A stretch of 64,000 bases of DNA, taken from Xenorhabdus nematophila ATCC 19061 (lineage in GTDB: Bacteria; Pseudomonadota; Gammaproteobacteria; Enterobacterales; Enterobacteriaceae). The stretch's first letter is position 1, and each line of letters opens with the position of its first letter. This document shows, one piece after another, positions 1-9,129 of the stretch. Below the pieces are notes generated by a model. That model was given only the letters and a program-made list of their open reading frames with translations, was not told the origin of the DNA and did not search any database. The translations under genes were made by a program, and so were the position numbers. The stretch covers positions 4,186,701-4,250,700 of the forward strand of contig NC_014228.1 in assembly GCF_000252955.1 (NCBI RefSeq). Reading direction: 5' to 3'.

Positions 1-2
1 TA

Positions 3-650
3 CTCATACGAGCCTTGCATGACACAGACTTCCCTACTGAATTTAGTCTGCTTGGACGGCAGTGGGAGCTTATTCGTGGCGTTTTCCCTGGGACACTCAC
101 AGGTGCGACTGAAGTTATGGCAAGCGCGCTCCCCTATCCAGTTGGTGGGCGTATGCTAGAAGTAGGCTGCGGTTCGGGGGTGATCTCGGTAACTGCTGCT
201 CTAAACGGAGTTTCAGAAGTCGTTGCATTAGACATCAATCCTAACGCAGTAACTAATACACTTAGAAATGCGATCCGGCATGGTGTAGAGACTAAGGTTT
301 CCGCCCGTGTGAGTGATGTATTCTCCGCGCTCGAAATGACTGAAGACTTCGACTTAATTTTCTGGAACGTTCCATGGACTTATGTCGATGGTGACTTTGA
401 TATGGCGAGTGAATTGCACGCTGCGGTATTCGATCCTGAATACGCTGGTCAACGCCGTTTGATCCAAGGAGCTTCAGCCTACTTGCGAAAAAATGGCCGC
501 CTACTCATAGGCACTGCTGACCTCAAAAATGGAACTGTGCTGGAAGCTATCGCAAAAAGTACATCAGCCACATTGTCGATGGTTCAGCGTATTCGTCGAA
601 TCGAAGCACCTCGCGTGATGGAATACCACCTAATGGAGGTGTGTTATTAA
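3..650 (+). CDS. class I SAM-dependent methyltransferase (5' end outside window)
   Basis: The reading frame is open to the left edge of the window, so the gene is probably cut at its start; a TTG at 15 is the first possible start inside. The protein carries a clear S-adenosylmethionine motif I (LEVGCGSGVISV, about residues 48-59) and a downstream NVPW motif where HemK/PrmC-type N5-glutamine methyltransferases have NPPY, so the substrate may be an amide or amine. Its stop lies one base before the next gene's GTG, so it is the first visible member of a tightly packed four-gene operon. The family is certain; the substrate is unknown. Confidence 0.8.
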   Translation, partial: LIRALHDTDFPTEFSLLGRQWELIRGVFPGTLTGATEVMASALPYPVGGRMLEVGCGSGVISVTAALNGVSEVVALDINPNAVTNTLRNAIRHGVETKVSARVSDVFSALEMTEDFDLIFWNVPWTYVDGDFDMASELHAAVFDPEYAGQRRLIQGASAYLRKNGRLLIGTADLKNGTVLEAIAKSTSATLSMVQRIRRIEAPRVMEYHLMEVCY

Positions 651-651
651 C

Positions 652-1449
652 GTGAAACTCAATAGCGGAGATGATCTCCGTCTAGCACAGCGAGTTGCAG
701 TGGAAGCAGCCACAACAGCTCTTTCTTTAAGAGAATCTGGTGAATTTCAAGTCACTTTAAAGAAAGATGGTAGCCCAGTTACCCCTGCGGATATTGGTGC
801 TGAATTGCGCGTACGTGAACTTATAGAATCCGAGCGCCCTAATGACCTATTTGTTGGGGAAGAGAGCGGAGGTCTGGCGGTTCAGAAAGGGAGAGTGTGG
901 ATTATCGACCCGATTGATGGAACCAAGAACTTCGTTCGCGGAATTCCTATCTGGGCCACACTTGTGGCGCTCGTAGAAGATGGAGAACCCAAGATCGGTG
1001 TGGTTTTCGCTCCTGAATTGAAGCGCTGTTGGTGGGCAGAGAAAGGTAGTGGTGCATACGTTAGCAAAAGTCCGCAAGGAAGTGGGAACAGAATGCATGT
1101 ACGGCAAGCTTCAGGTCTGAAAGATGCATACATATCAACCACGGCATTTGATACATGGCATAAACAAGGTTTACTTCAGCAATATCAGCGTTTGGCCGAG
1201 CAGACATTCTGTAACCGTGGGTTTGGTGATTTCTTGCAGCACTGCTTAGTTGCCGAAGGAATATTAGATGTTGCCATAGAGCCAATTGTAGCTCCTTGGG
1301 ATGTAGCGGCACTCGTCCCAATTGTCGAAGAAGCTGGCGGAATATGCACCGATCTAATGGGCCAGCCTGTTCTAGCGAACAAAGGAGTGGGAATCGCGTC
1401 CACCAGTCAGACTTTGCACAAACACGTAATTGATATATTTGGAGAGTAA
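652..1449 (+). CDS. inositol-monophosphatase-family phosphatase (HisN-like)
   Basis: This 265-residue protein has the metal-binding signature of the IMPase superfamily: the EES motif near residue 70, the DPIDGTKNF motif near residues 87-95, and a C-terminal APWDVAA motif that supplies the last metal ligand. The GIPIWATLVAL segment is typical of HisN-type histidinol-phosphate phosphatases, but inositol phosphate, nucleotide 3'-phosphate or a sugar phosphate are also possible. It starts with GTG one base after the methyltransferase stop and ends directly at the ATG of the acetyltransferase, implying translational coupling. Its setting is not a histidine operon, so a role in tailoring a small molecule is inferred. 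Confidence 0.8.
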   Translation: MKLNSGDDLRLAQRVAVEAATTALSLRESGEFQVTLKKDGSPVTPADIGAELRVRELIESERPNDLFVGEESGGLAVQKGRVWIIDPIDGTKNFVRGIPIWATLVALVEDGEPKIGVVFAPELKRCWWAEKGSGAYVSKSPQGSGNRMHVRQASGLKDAYISTTAFDTWHKQGLLQQYQRLAEQTFCNRGFGDFLQHCLVAEGILDVAIEPIVAPWDVAALVPIVEEAGGICTDLMGQPVLANKGVGIASTSQTLHKHVIDIFGE

Positions 1450-2049
1450 ATGAATATGATTGTCCGGGAATCTAAAGAAATATCAGAAATACAGTTGGTG
1501 CGTTGCGTACAGACGCTGACACGCGCTTTCGATGGATACTCCTTAATGCGGCATTTCCTCGCTGAAGATGATTACCAGCAACGAGTACGGCGCTATCAAG
1601 AGACTTTTCTTAGAAAGGTAGGTATGACAGTAGGTCACGTATGGGCTGCTGATGATGGAGTCGCTATATCAATATGGACGGCACCCGATATTGAAGACGC
1701 AGAGGCAACTTTCGCTCCTCTATCTATCGAATTTGGAAAAATAGCAGGAACGAGAGAAAAGGTAATGCGGGCGTCTGAATCTATCATGGCTAAAGAACGG
1801 CCCAATTTTCCATGCTGGTTCCTGGGGGCAGTGGCAGTGGATCCATATTACCAGGGGAAAGGGTTAGGCCGTGCTGTTATTGAACCTGGCCTTGAGAGAG
1901 CCGAGCGTGAGGGATTTCCTGTGTTCCTTGAAACTTCCGATGACAAAAACGTAAGGATCTATGAGCGCTTGGGATTCGAGGTGACAGCAGCATACCAACT
2001 CCCCTTTGGTGGCCCTATGACGTATGCGATGATAAAACGGGAGATATAA
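1450..2049 (+). CDS. GNAT-family N-acetyltransferase
   Basis: The 199-residue protein has the acetyl-CoA binding motif A of the GNAT fold (FLGAVAVDPYYQGKGLGRAV, about residues 119-138), followed by a motif B region (ETSDDKNVRIYERLGFEV) that is also standard for the family. The start codon abuts the stop of the preceding phosphatase (TAAATG) and the stop is two bases before the next gene, so it belongs to the same operon. The acceptor amine cannot be predicted. Co-occurrence with a methyltransferase and a phosphatase suggests small-molecule or peptide modification, which is inference. Confidence 0.85.
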   Translation: MNMIVRESKEISEIQLVRCVQTLTRAFDGYSLMRHFLAEDDYQQRVRRYQETFLRKVGMTVGHVWAADDGVAISIWTAPDIEDAEATFAPLSIEFGKIAGTREKVMRASESIMAKERPNFPCWFLGAVAVDPYYQGKGLGRAVIEPGLERAEREGFPVFLETSDDKNVRIYERLGFEVTAAYQLPFGGPMTYAMIKREI

Positions 2050-2051
2050 CA

Positions 2052-4178
2052 ATGACCTCGCTTGTCATTCTATGTCATTCTGAGGAACGATACCTTGAAG
2101 TTTGTGATTGGGGACAACCGTTTGTCCCTGTCCTCATTAGAAAAGCATGGGCTCGCAAGATGGTTGTTGAATGGTGTGAGAGAACGGCTATCTTGTTCGC
2201 TGAAGATGCTCCTATGAGCGCGCCAACTCACTTTAACACAAACCTCAATGAGCCATGCGGATGGCTCAACACTGAGAAGTTAACAGTTGCGTATCTGTCC
2301 TGCGATCAGTCTGCCTTAGTTCTGGCGAAGGGTTTTCAAAGTCTACGATCTGCTTCTATGCGCAGTTTCGCGTCTTGGGAAGAAATGGCAAAATGGTGTA
2401 ATAATCATTTAGCTACACACGATCATCTCGTGGTAGTTTCTATTGATAAAAAAGCATCAATGAGAGATTTGGCATTATTCAACGACTTGACTGGATTCAT
2501 TGTTGTAAATTCTTTAGAACTAGGGACATTTATCCTCGCGAAGACAATTGCTTATAGTTGTATGCAAGAAGGTGAAGATATCTGCTTTGCCCCCGTTCAT
2601 AAGGGCAATGAAATGCGTCAGGCTGCCGGACTGAAGATTTTACCTGAAGATAGTGAAGAACTCACCAATTGGCCTGATTTTATCAGTGGAACTGAAACTA
2701 TTGTGAGTGTTATCGGACACGCCAGCGAAGATTACATTCGCCTCAGCAGTAATGAACTTATTTGTGGACGAATAACTGTTCAGTCACCTTCTGTATATGG
2801 GAAACGACTACCGACTTGCATGGTAAACAACGATTGTTTTCTTCCCGGTTTGAAGCAGTTAACCGCCAATGCGATACCAGGACGTGTTTTTTTCGCCAAC
2901 GCATGCCTTACACTTAAGGTCGGTAAAGATGGGATATTCGATGGAGATGGCTCGTATACCATCTCGCAGAGATTCCTGGAGGGTAATGCGGCGGTGTATG
3001 TTGCAAGCCCTTTGTTAAAGGATGGTCGTATCGAAGAGAATTTGGTATTTCACGGACTTATGGGAGCAGGGATGACTGTAGGTCAAACTGTCCGGGAATT
3101 GAACAGAATTCTTCCTACTTGGGGATTGGAAGTGGGCAAGGTCATGATTCTGGGAGACCCAAGCCTTAAAACCAGCTCTAAAAGTGCTCCTGAAAATATA
3201 ACCGGATACAAAAAAGGCCTGGTATTCGGAATACGAGATCAGGCCTCCAATCTATCCGACGAATTGTGTTACCTAAACGGCGCGCCAAAAAAGGCGTCAG
3301 TTGCCGGGTTCATTCGGAGTCAAAGTATTCCTGGAAGCCCTTGTGCTATCCTTGATTGCAATATTAACCATGTTAACTTCAGTAAACTGACAATCGCAGA
3401 GCGAGAGCAATCACCAGAGCAGGTATTATCTTCGATCAGAGAGGTTCTCGATGAATATGATCGCATTGCGTTACTCGGTATCAGGATCTCTGAGGGTCGT
3501 CAATTACTCACCGATCTCCGTAATACTTATCCCAATCTTGTTCGTCGGGCATCCAGCAGTCGCTGCGGTGGAGGCCTAGATGGTGCTTTAGTTCGAGCTC
3601 TGGAGCGCGTCGAGAAAACCGCTTTGTCAGTCGATAGAGGTATCGTAGCGAAACTGCAGCGAGAAACCAATAAGAGCGAGTACCATTTTGTTGAAGGATA
3701 TCGCGATGCTTACAGGGTACTTCGTGCAGATCCCTTAGTTGAGGGATGTCCTAACTGTAGTTCAGATGCCATTCGTTATCAGTTTTCCAGTTTTCACGAC
3801 GCTACTGTCCAGAGGTGGATGGTAAGTTGTGTTGTTTGTGGTACGGTTCAAGATGGAGTGCCAAATTTCATTGAAGGTCGAATAATTCAACTGGAAAACA
3901 CTATCAACCCCAGAATACTACATGGAAAGATGCTTCTGAATAACACGTGCCTTGAAGAAACCATCGTCGCTGTCGGTGGAGCAGTGACACATGGACGACG
4001 CCATGATGCTTCAGTGTTCGTGCCAAATGAACAAGTAAGGATAGACTCCGGAGGAAATGCATTGATCAATATTGAAATTCGCATACCGTGCCCAGCCGAT
4101 AGACATTGTATGTATTTGCGTATGTATTTTGTTTCTCTTGGGAGGGTAGGTTTCTGTGGGCGAGAATTCTTTGTATGA
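2052..4178 (+). CDS. large caspase-fold (CHAT / C25 gingipain-like) protein with zinc ribbon
   Basis: This 708-residue protein is unusual for the region. A core segment resembles caspase-fold cysteine peptidases: IGHASED with His223 after a hydrophobic strand, FFANAC with Cys285 after another, and an ILGDPSL strand near residues 366-372 that is characteristic of C25/CHAT proteins. About 200 residues later there is a four-cysteine zinc ribbon (CPNC near 566-569 and CVVC near 595-598). The N-terminal 200 residues are unassigned. It is the last gene of the operon. Peptidase activity is inferred from motif spacing only. It could mature a peptide made or modified by the upstream enzymes, or act in defence; neither is shown. 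Confidence 0.6.
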   Translation: MTSLVILCHSEERYLEVCDWGQPFVPVLIRKAWARKMVVEWCERTAILFAEDAPMSAPTHFNTNLNEPCGWLNTEKLTVAYLSCDQSALVLAKGFQSLRSASMRSFASWEEMAKWCNNHLATHDHLVVVSIDKKASMRDLALFNDLTGFIVVNSLELGTFILAKTIAYSCMQEGEDICFAPVHKGNEMRQAAGLKILPEDSEELTNWPDFISGTETIVSVIGHASEDYIRLSSNELICGRITVQSPSVYGKRLPTCMVNNDCFLPGLKQLTANAIPGRVFFANACLTLKVGKDGIFDGDGSYTISQRFLEGNAAVYVASPLLKDGRIEENLVFHGLMGAGMTVGQTVRELNRILPTWGLEVGKVMILGDPSLKTSSKSAPENITGYKKGLVFGIRDQASNLSDELCYLNGAPKKASVAGFIRSQSIPGSPCAILDCNINHVNFSKLTIAEREQSPEQVLSSIREVLDEYDRIALLGIRISEGRQLLTDLRNTYPNLVRRASSSRCGGGLDGALVRALERVEKTALSVDRGIVAKLQRETNKSEYHFVEGYRDAYRVLRADPLVEGCPNCSSDAIRYQFSSFHDATVQRWMVSCVVCGTVQDGVPNFIEGRIIQLENTINPRILHGKMLLNNTCLEETIVAVGGAVTHGRRHDASVFVPNEQVRIDSGGNALINIEIRIPCPADRHCMYLRMYFVSLGRVGFCGREFFV

Positions 4179-4214
4179 CAAGATAAGAAAGTATTCGTGA
4201 AAAACTTAACATAG

Positions 4215-4312
4215 TCCTGGCGGGGTAGCCGAGTGGTCAGGGAGCTCACACAGACGGTTGTAGCCTGTGAAGTGGGAAGCATCGCCCTTTGTGGCGGTGA
4301 GCAGTCACTAAT
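4215..4312 (+). ncRNA. structured RNA-like segment with tRNA-like arm (possible C4-type antisense RNA)
   Basis: Downstream of the CHAT-like gene there is a compact GC-rich segment that can fold. GGCGGGG (from about 4218) can pair with CATCGCC (from about 4278), enclosing an internal hairpin TCACA...TGTGA; alternatively CGCC pairs with GGCG just downstream, giving a competing hairpin. The string TAGCCGAGTGGT resembles a Ser/Leu tRNA D-arm, but there is no T-arm motif and no usable anticodon loop, so it is not a functional tRNA. Phage C4 antisense RNAs have a comparable compact multi-stem shape, which makes that family a candidate. The identity is not established. Confidence 0.35.
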
Positions 4313-4337
4313 ATGAAAAATCAGTCAGCAGAAGAAG

Positions 4338-4366
4338 GGAAGCACATAGTGCGCTTCCTTTTTTTA
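4338..4366 (+). terminator. rho-independent terminator after the structured RNA
   Basis: GGAAGC pairs with GCTTCC across a nine-base loop and is followed by seven T residues on the plus strand. It would end the left-hand operon and the structured RNA before the convergent slyX gene. Confidence 0.75.
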
Positions 4367-4408
4367 TGTTTCTGCCTTCCTTGGCAGACATATTCCAAAT
4401 AAGCGGTA

Positions 4409-4627
4409 TCAGTAATGAGGGGGCGGAGTTTCTTCTGAAAGCGGCGCTATAATGGATGTCTGATGAGTTTTCAGGCGATCAGTCATTAGCCGCAATTGTT
4501 CTTTCAATTTTTCTGTTTCTAGCTGCTGTTTCCTTACTTCTTGATTTAGCTCTTCAATGGTGGCTTCCTGATAGGCCAGTTTAGTTTCCAATTGTTCAAA
4601 TCTCTGTTCAATTTTGGATAATTCCAT
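4409..4627 (-). CDS. slyX: SlyX family protein
   Basis: A 72-residue, highly charged coiled-coil protein. A heptad-like run of Leu, Glu and Gln covers about residues 5-55, and the tail ends in PPPHY as in enterobacterial SlyX. The function of SlyX is unknown. It is divergent from fkpA, as in E. coli, which supports the assignment and orthologous position. In E. coli slyD lies next on the other side; here the CHAT-like operon occupies that place, suggesting that foreign DNA entered between slyX and slyD. Confidence 0.9.
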   Translation of the reverse strand: MELSKIEQRFEQLETKLAYQEATIEELNQEVRKQQLETEKLKEQLRLMTDRLKTHQTSIIAPLSEETPPPHY

Positions 4628-4868
4628 TACCTTTTTCCTGCCTTTTATCAGTTAATGACATGCTGTAACTATTACTCTAACCAAGTGGCACTATAATATT
4701 CAAAACATTCATAGCAGAGAGGACATGAAACCTCTTCATCTTGATGTTGTCTCAACGGATTTCAGATCAAGGTATAGCAAATATTGTCATTGGCTTCTGT
4801 AGGCGGTTATAGTACATGTTACAAATAGCTTGCTCTGACAGTGGCCCCCAAATTTATTGGAGAATAGG

Positions 4869-5633
4869 ATGAAATCATTGTTTAAAATAACCATGCTGGT
4901 AACAGCTCTGGCAGTGGCATTGAATGTACCTCTGGCGTTGGCTGACAAGACCGAAGCGAAAGATGAGGTAAAACTGAATAGTGCATTTAAAACGGTAGAA
5001 CAGCAAAATTCTTATGCTCTGGGTGCTTCTTTGGGTAGCTATATGGAAAACTCCTTGAAAGAGCAGAAATCACTCGGCATCAATATCGAAAAAGCACAGT
5101 TGCTGGCTGGTGTTGAAGATGCTTTAAATAGCAAAAGTAAGCTGACTGATAAAGAAATTCAGGGCACTCTGCTTGCCTTTGAAAATACGGTGAAAGAGGC
5201 GGCGCGTGCCAAGGCCGAAAAAGAGTCTGGTGAAAATGGCGCAAAAGGGGATAAATATCGTAAAGAGTTTGCTAAGCAGGCAGGCGTAGTAGAAACCAAG
5301 TCAGGGCTTCTTTACAAAGTTGAAAAAGAAGGGACTGGTAAGACGCCTAAAGAAACTGACACTGTCGTTGTTAACTACAAAGGTGCTTTGACTGATGGGC
5401 TGGTTTTTGATAGCTCTTATGAGCGCAAAGAACCGCTGTCAATCCGTTTGGACGGCGTTATCCCTGGTTGGAAAGAAGGGTTGCAGCATGTGAAAAAAGG
5501 CGGAAAAATCACCTTGGTTATTCCACCTAAGTTAGCTTATGACCAAGCAAATTTGCCTAAGATCCCGGCTAATTCTACTTTAGTTTTTGATGTTGAATTA
5601 CTGGATATTAAACCTGCCGCTAAGGCAAAATAA
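4869..5633 (+). CDS. fkpA: FKBP-type peptidyl-prolyl cis-trans isomerase FkpA, periplasmic
   Basis: The protein is a periplasmic chaperone and proline isomerase that helps envelope proteins fold. A signal peptide covers residues 1-25 (hydrophobic core, LALA before the cleavage point), an alpha-helical dimerisation domain follows, and the FKBP domain lies at roughly residues 140-245 (VVVNYKG, VFDSS, VIPGWKEGLQ, AYDQANLPKIPANSTLVFDVEL). I chose the ATG at 4869 because GGAG precedes it at the right distance and it gives a normal 254-residue precursor; an upstream TTG at 4857 lacks a ribosome site. It sits between slyX (divergent) and yheO as in E. coli. Confidence 0.95.
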   Translation: MKSLFKITMLVTALAVALNVPLALADKTEAKDEVKLNSAFKTVEQQNSYALGASLGSYMENSLKEQKSLGINIEKAQLLAGVEDALNSKSKLTDKEIQGTLLAFENTVKEAARAKAEKESGENGAKGDKYRKEFAKQAGVVETKSGLLYKVEKEGTGKTPKETDTVVVNYKGALTDGLVFDSSYERKEPLSIRLDGVIPGWKEGLQHVKKGGKITLVIPPKLAYDQANLPKIPANSTLVFDVELLDIKPAAKAK

Positions 5634-5664
5634 TTCCTGTAATAATTAAGAGATCATACAGATA

Positions 5665-5693
5665 GGGGCACAGATCAAATTGCCCCTGTTTTA
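5665..5693 (+). terminator. fkpA terminator
   Basis: GGGGCA and TGCCCC form a six-base stem with a ten-base loop, followed by a TGTTTT tract 30 bases after the fkpA stop codon. Confidence 0.7.
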
Positions 5694-5901
5694 TCATTTC
5701 TATCTTTCATTTCTTATCTTTCGGTTTTCTGATGATATTGACTTCTCTTTTATGAATAATAAGCAGGAATAAAGAAAAATAGCTTCGAGTGCTTATTATT
5801 TCCTGCGGTATTAAATGAAATATCGTTTTCCCATTTTAGGCATATCAGGCATAAAGCTGTGATAGATTCCCGTAGTTGTTCAGCAAGGGCTTGACGGAAA
5901 T

Positions 5902-5935
5902 TCAATGTAGTTTTAACGTCAATGTAGTTTTAACG
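5902..5935 (+). repeat. 17-bp tandem duplication in the fkpA-yheO intergenic region
   Basis: The unit TCAATGTAGTTTTAACG occurs twice head to tail (5902-5918 and 5919-5935) with no mismatch. The rest of the 391-base interval between the fkpA terminator and yheO is AT-rich and I see no gene in it. The repeat lies about 150 bases upstream of the yheO start and might affect its promoter; no function is claimed. Confidence 0.8.
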
Positions 5936-6084
5936 TGATTATTCCGAATAGAATATAGAATTCTGCCTGCAACAGTAGATGTGTACTGAGGTAGGTTCTT
6001 AGTTGTAGTAATGTGATTTTATAATAAATCTCGCCTTAGATATTTTGGTGAGGCAAAGTCTGAGTTTGAAGGATGGTGTATTAC

Positions 6085-6807
6085 ATGTCTACCCCGCTAT
6101 TAATTGGTGATAACAGTGATATTGATTTGCTGGAAAACCAACCGTTTAATGAAACAGATCATGAAATTTTAAAATCTTACGAAGCTGCTGTTGATGGCCT
6201 GGCTATGTTGATAGGTGGGCATTGTGAAATCGTTCTTCATTCATTGGAAGATCTTAAATGTTCAGCTGTCAGAATAGCCAATGGGGAACATACTGGTCGT
6301 AAGATTGGTTCTCCGATTACAGATTTGGCATTGCGGATGCTTCACGATATTACGGATGAAGACAGCAGTGTTTCTAAGGCGTATTTCACGCGAGCAAAAA
6401 GCGGTTCGTTGATGAAGTCTATTACGATAGCCATTCGTAATCGTCAGCGTCGGGTTATTGGGCTGTTATGTATTAATATGAACCTTGATGTGCCTTTCTC
6501 TGAAATTATTCAGACCTTTATTCCGGAAAAAACCCACGAAGTTGCTTCGAATGTTAACTTTGCTTCTTCGGTGGATGATCTGGTTGCGCAAACTTTGGAA
6601 TTTACGATTGAAGAAGTGAATGCTGATCGCAATGTTTCCAATAATGCGAAAAATAGGCAGGTTGTACTTAATCTTTATGAGAAAGGTATTTTTGATATTA
6701 AGGATGCTATTAATCAGGTCGCTGAACGTTTGAATATCTCCAAACATACGGTATACCTCTATATTCGCCAGTTTAAACATGGTGAATGTGCTGGTTTGGA
6801 GAGGTAA
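6085..6807 (+). CDS. yheO: YheO-family DNA-binding transcriptional regulator
   Basis: A 240-residue protein closely matching E. coli YheO throughout. The N-terminal PAS-like YheO domain contains [17 protein letters not shown] and [16 protein letters not shown]. The C-terminal helix-turn-helix is about residues 195-235 (ILD-free, [20 protein letters not shown]). The ATG at 6085 is chosen because it gives the family's MS-start; an in-frame ATG at 6073 would add four residues. The stop codon TAA overlaps the tusD ATG by one base, and the gene leads the tus cluster. Its regulatory targets are not known to me. Confidence 0.9.
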   Translation: MSTPLLIGDNSDIDLLENQPFNETDHEILKSYEAAVDGLAMLIGGHCEIVLHSLEDLKCSAVRIANGEHTGRKIGSPITDLALRMLHDITDEDSSVSKAYFTRAKSGSLMKSITIAIRNRQRRVIGLLCINMNLDVPFSEIIQTFIPEKTHEVASNVNFASSVDDLVAQTLEFTIEEVNADRNVSNNAKNRQVVLNLYEKGIFDIKDAINQVAERLNISKHTVYLYIRQFKHGECAGLER

Positions 6808-7202
6808 TGTCGTTACTGTCTTATTGTCTGCTGGTCACTGGGCCAGCTTACGGTACTCAACAAGCCAGCAGTGCTTATCAATTTGCTCAGGCGCTGATCG
6901 CAGCAGGACATACATTACATAGCGTGTTTTTTTATCGCGAGGGTGTCCAAAACGGTAATCAGTTGGTTGCCCCTGCCAATGATGAATTTGATATGGTCAG
7001 GGCATGGCAGGTATTGGCAGCTCATAATCAGTGCAATTTGTATATTTGTATTGCTGCGGCCTTGCGGCGTGGTGTTGTGGATGAGCAACAATCTCAGGAA
7101 TTAGATTTACCTGCTGCTAATTTAGCTGATGGGTTTGAGCTTAGCGGTCTGGGGTCGTTGGCTGAAGCTATGATGCTGTGTGATCGCGTTATACAATTTT
7201 AA
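6807..7202 (+). CDS. tusD: sulfurtransferase TusD (2-thiouridine synthesis)
   Basis: TusD is part of the TusBCD heterohexamer that relays persulfide sulfur from TusA to TusE and MnmA for 2-thiouridine at the tRNA wobble position. The protein is 131 residues from the ATG at 6807 and shows the DsrE-fold signature [21 protein letters not shown]. The active-site cysteine is at Cys81 in [15 protein letters not shown]. The ATG overlaps the yheO stop by one base and has GGAGAGG upstream, so translation is probably coupled. An upstream in-frame ATG at 6786 would lie inside yheO and is not needed. Confidence 0.93.
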   Translation: MSLLSYCLLVTGPAYGTQQASSAYQFAQALIAAGHTLHSVFFYREGVQNGNQLVAPANDEFDMVRAWQVLAAHNQCNLYICIAAALRRGVVDEQQSQELDLPAANLADGFELSGLGSLAEAMMLCDRVIQF

Positions 7203-7259
7203 GGATCGCAGTCAGTATTGATGAAATTATGTGAGCCTTAATAAATATAGTGGTTATCA

Positions 7260-7619
7260 ATGAAAAAAATCGCTTTTGTTTTTACTGAAGCTCCTCATGG
7301 TTCTTCTGCCGGTCGGGAAGGGCTGGATGCGTTACTCGCAACATCAGCGTTAACTGAGCAGATTGGCATATTTTTTATTTCTGATGGCGTATTCCAATTA
7401 CTGGCCAACCAGCAGCCAGATAAAATTCTGGCCCGTGACTATATTTCAACCTTTAAAATCTTGCCTCTCTATGACATAGATAAATGTTACATTTGCCTTG
7501 ATGACTTGATTATTCGAGGAGGCAGTCCGACAGACAATTTTGTGCTGAGTGCTGAATTCCTTTCTGCTGCGGCAATAAAAAACCTCTTGGCAGATTATGA
7601 TGTTGTGTTGAAATTTTAA
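7260..7619 (+). CDS. tusC: sulfurtransferase complex subunit TusC
   Basis: A 119-residue DsrF-like subunit of the TusBCD sulfur relay. It shares APHG(S/T), [15 protein letters not shown] and DGVFQLL with E. coli TusC, and ends in the family's DVVLKF. TusC carries no catalytic cysteine at the TusD position and is structural in the complex. It follows tusD by 57 bases and precedes tusB by 19 bases in one transcription unit. Confidence 0.93.
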   Translation: MKKIAFVFTEAPHGSSAGREGLDALLATSALTEQIGIFFISDGVFQLLANQQPDKILARDYISTFKILPLYDIDKCYICLDDLIIRGGSPTDNFVLSAEFLSAAAIKNLLADYDVVLKF

Positions 7620-7638
7620 TCTATTACAGGTAGGTAAC

Positions 7639-7926
7639 ATGTTATATACTGTCAGGCATTCACCTTACCATTATGACTTCAATGCAATGCTTTCTTTTGT
7701 ATCTGAAACTGATGACGTTCTGTTAATTCAAAATGGCGTGTTGTTGGGCATTAATGATAATCGTTATTTAACGGAATTAATCCGTACTCGGGCTGGTATT
7801 TACGTCTTGAAAGAAGATCTGGATGCACGGGGGTTGATTGAACAAATTTCAAATTGTGTCAAGGTGATTGATTATGAGGGCTTTGTTAGCTTAACGGTGA
7901 AACATCAGCAAAATTTTGCCTGGTAG
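7639..7926 (+). CDS. tusB: sulfurtransferase complex subunit TusB
   Basis: A 95-residue protein with the DsrH fold pattern: MLYTVRHSPYH at the start, DDVLLIQNGVLL in the middle, and LTVKHQQNFAW at the C-terminus, close to E. coli TusB. It is the third subunit of the TusBCD complex and the last gene before the str operon promoter. The AGGTAGG ribosome site lies seven bases before the ATG. Confidence 0.93.
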   Translation: MLYTVRHSPYHYDFNAMLSFVSETDDVLLIQNGVLLGINDNRYLTELIRTRAGIYVLKEDLDARGLIEQISNCVKVIDYEGFVSLTVKHQQNFAW

Positions 7927-7979
7927 ACGCGAATTGTTTATTTCCGCCATTTTACCAGCATAGAAAAACTGTATATTTC

Positions 7980-8008
7980 TTGACACCTCGTCAAGTCAGC
8001 AATAAAAT
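7980..8008 (+). promoter_or_regulatory. str operon (rpsL) sigma-70 promoter
   Basis: TTGACA at 7980-7985 and TAAAAT at 8003-8008 are spaced by 17 bases, followed by a GC-rich CCGCGTC discriminator as expected of growth-rate and ppGpp-controlled ribosomal promoters. Position and elements match the known E. coli rpsL promoter. Transcription should start near 8015. Confidence 0.8.
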
Positions 8009-8050
8009 TCCGCGTCCTCTCGTTTTGTCATCATGACTGACGGAGGGTAA

Positions 8051-8467
<417 letters not shown>

Positions 8468-8544
8468 TGGTTCTCCGTTAAGTAAGGCCAAACATTTTTC
8501 ACTTTAATGTCAAAATAAACTCGTAGAGTTTTGGACAACCCTGA

Positions 8545-9036
<492 letters not shown>

Positions 9037-9129
9037 TCCCTTTGCTGGTAACCTATCTGTAGTGAATATGTTCTGGGTAGCTGCTCGGCTACCCGTTCGC
9101 TAAATTGAACGCCCACGAGAGAGGAAAAA

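Noticed and set aside
4215-4312. A functional tRNA gene
   Set aside because: The D-arm-like string is present, but there is no T-arm motif, no proper acceptor stem ending in CCA and no seven-base anticodon loop.
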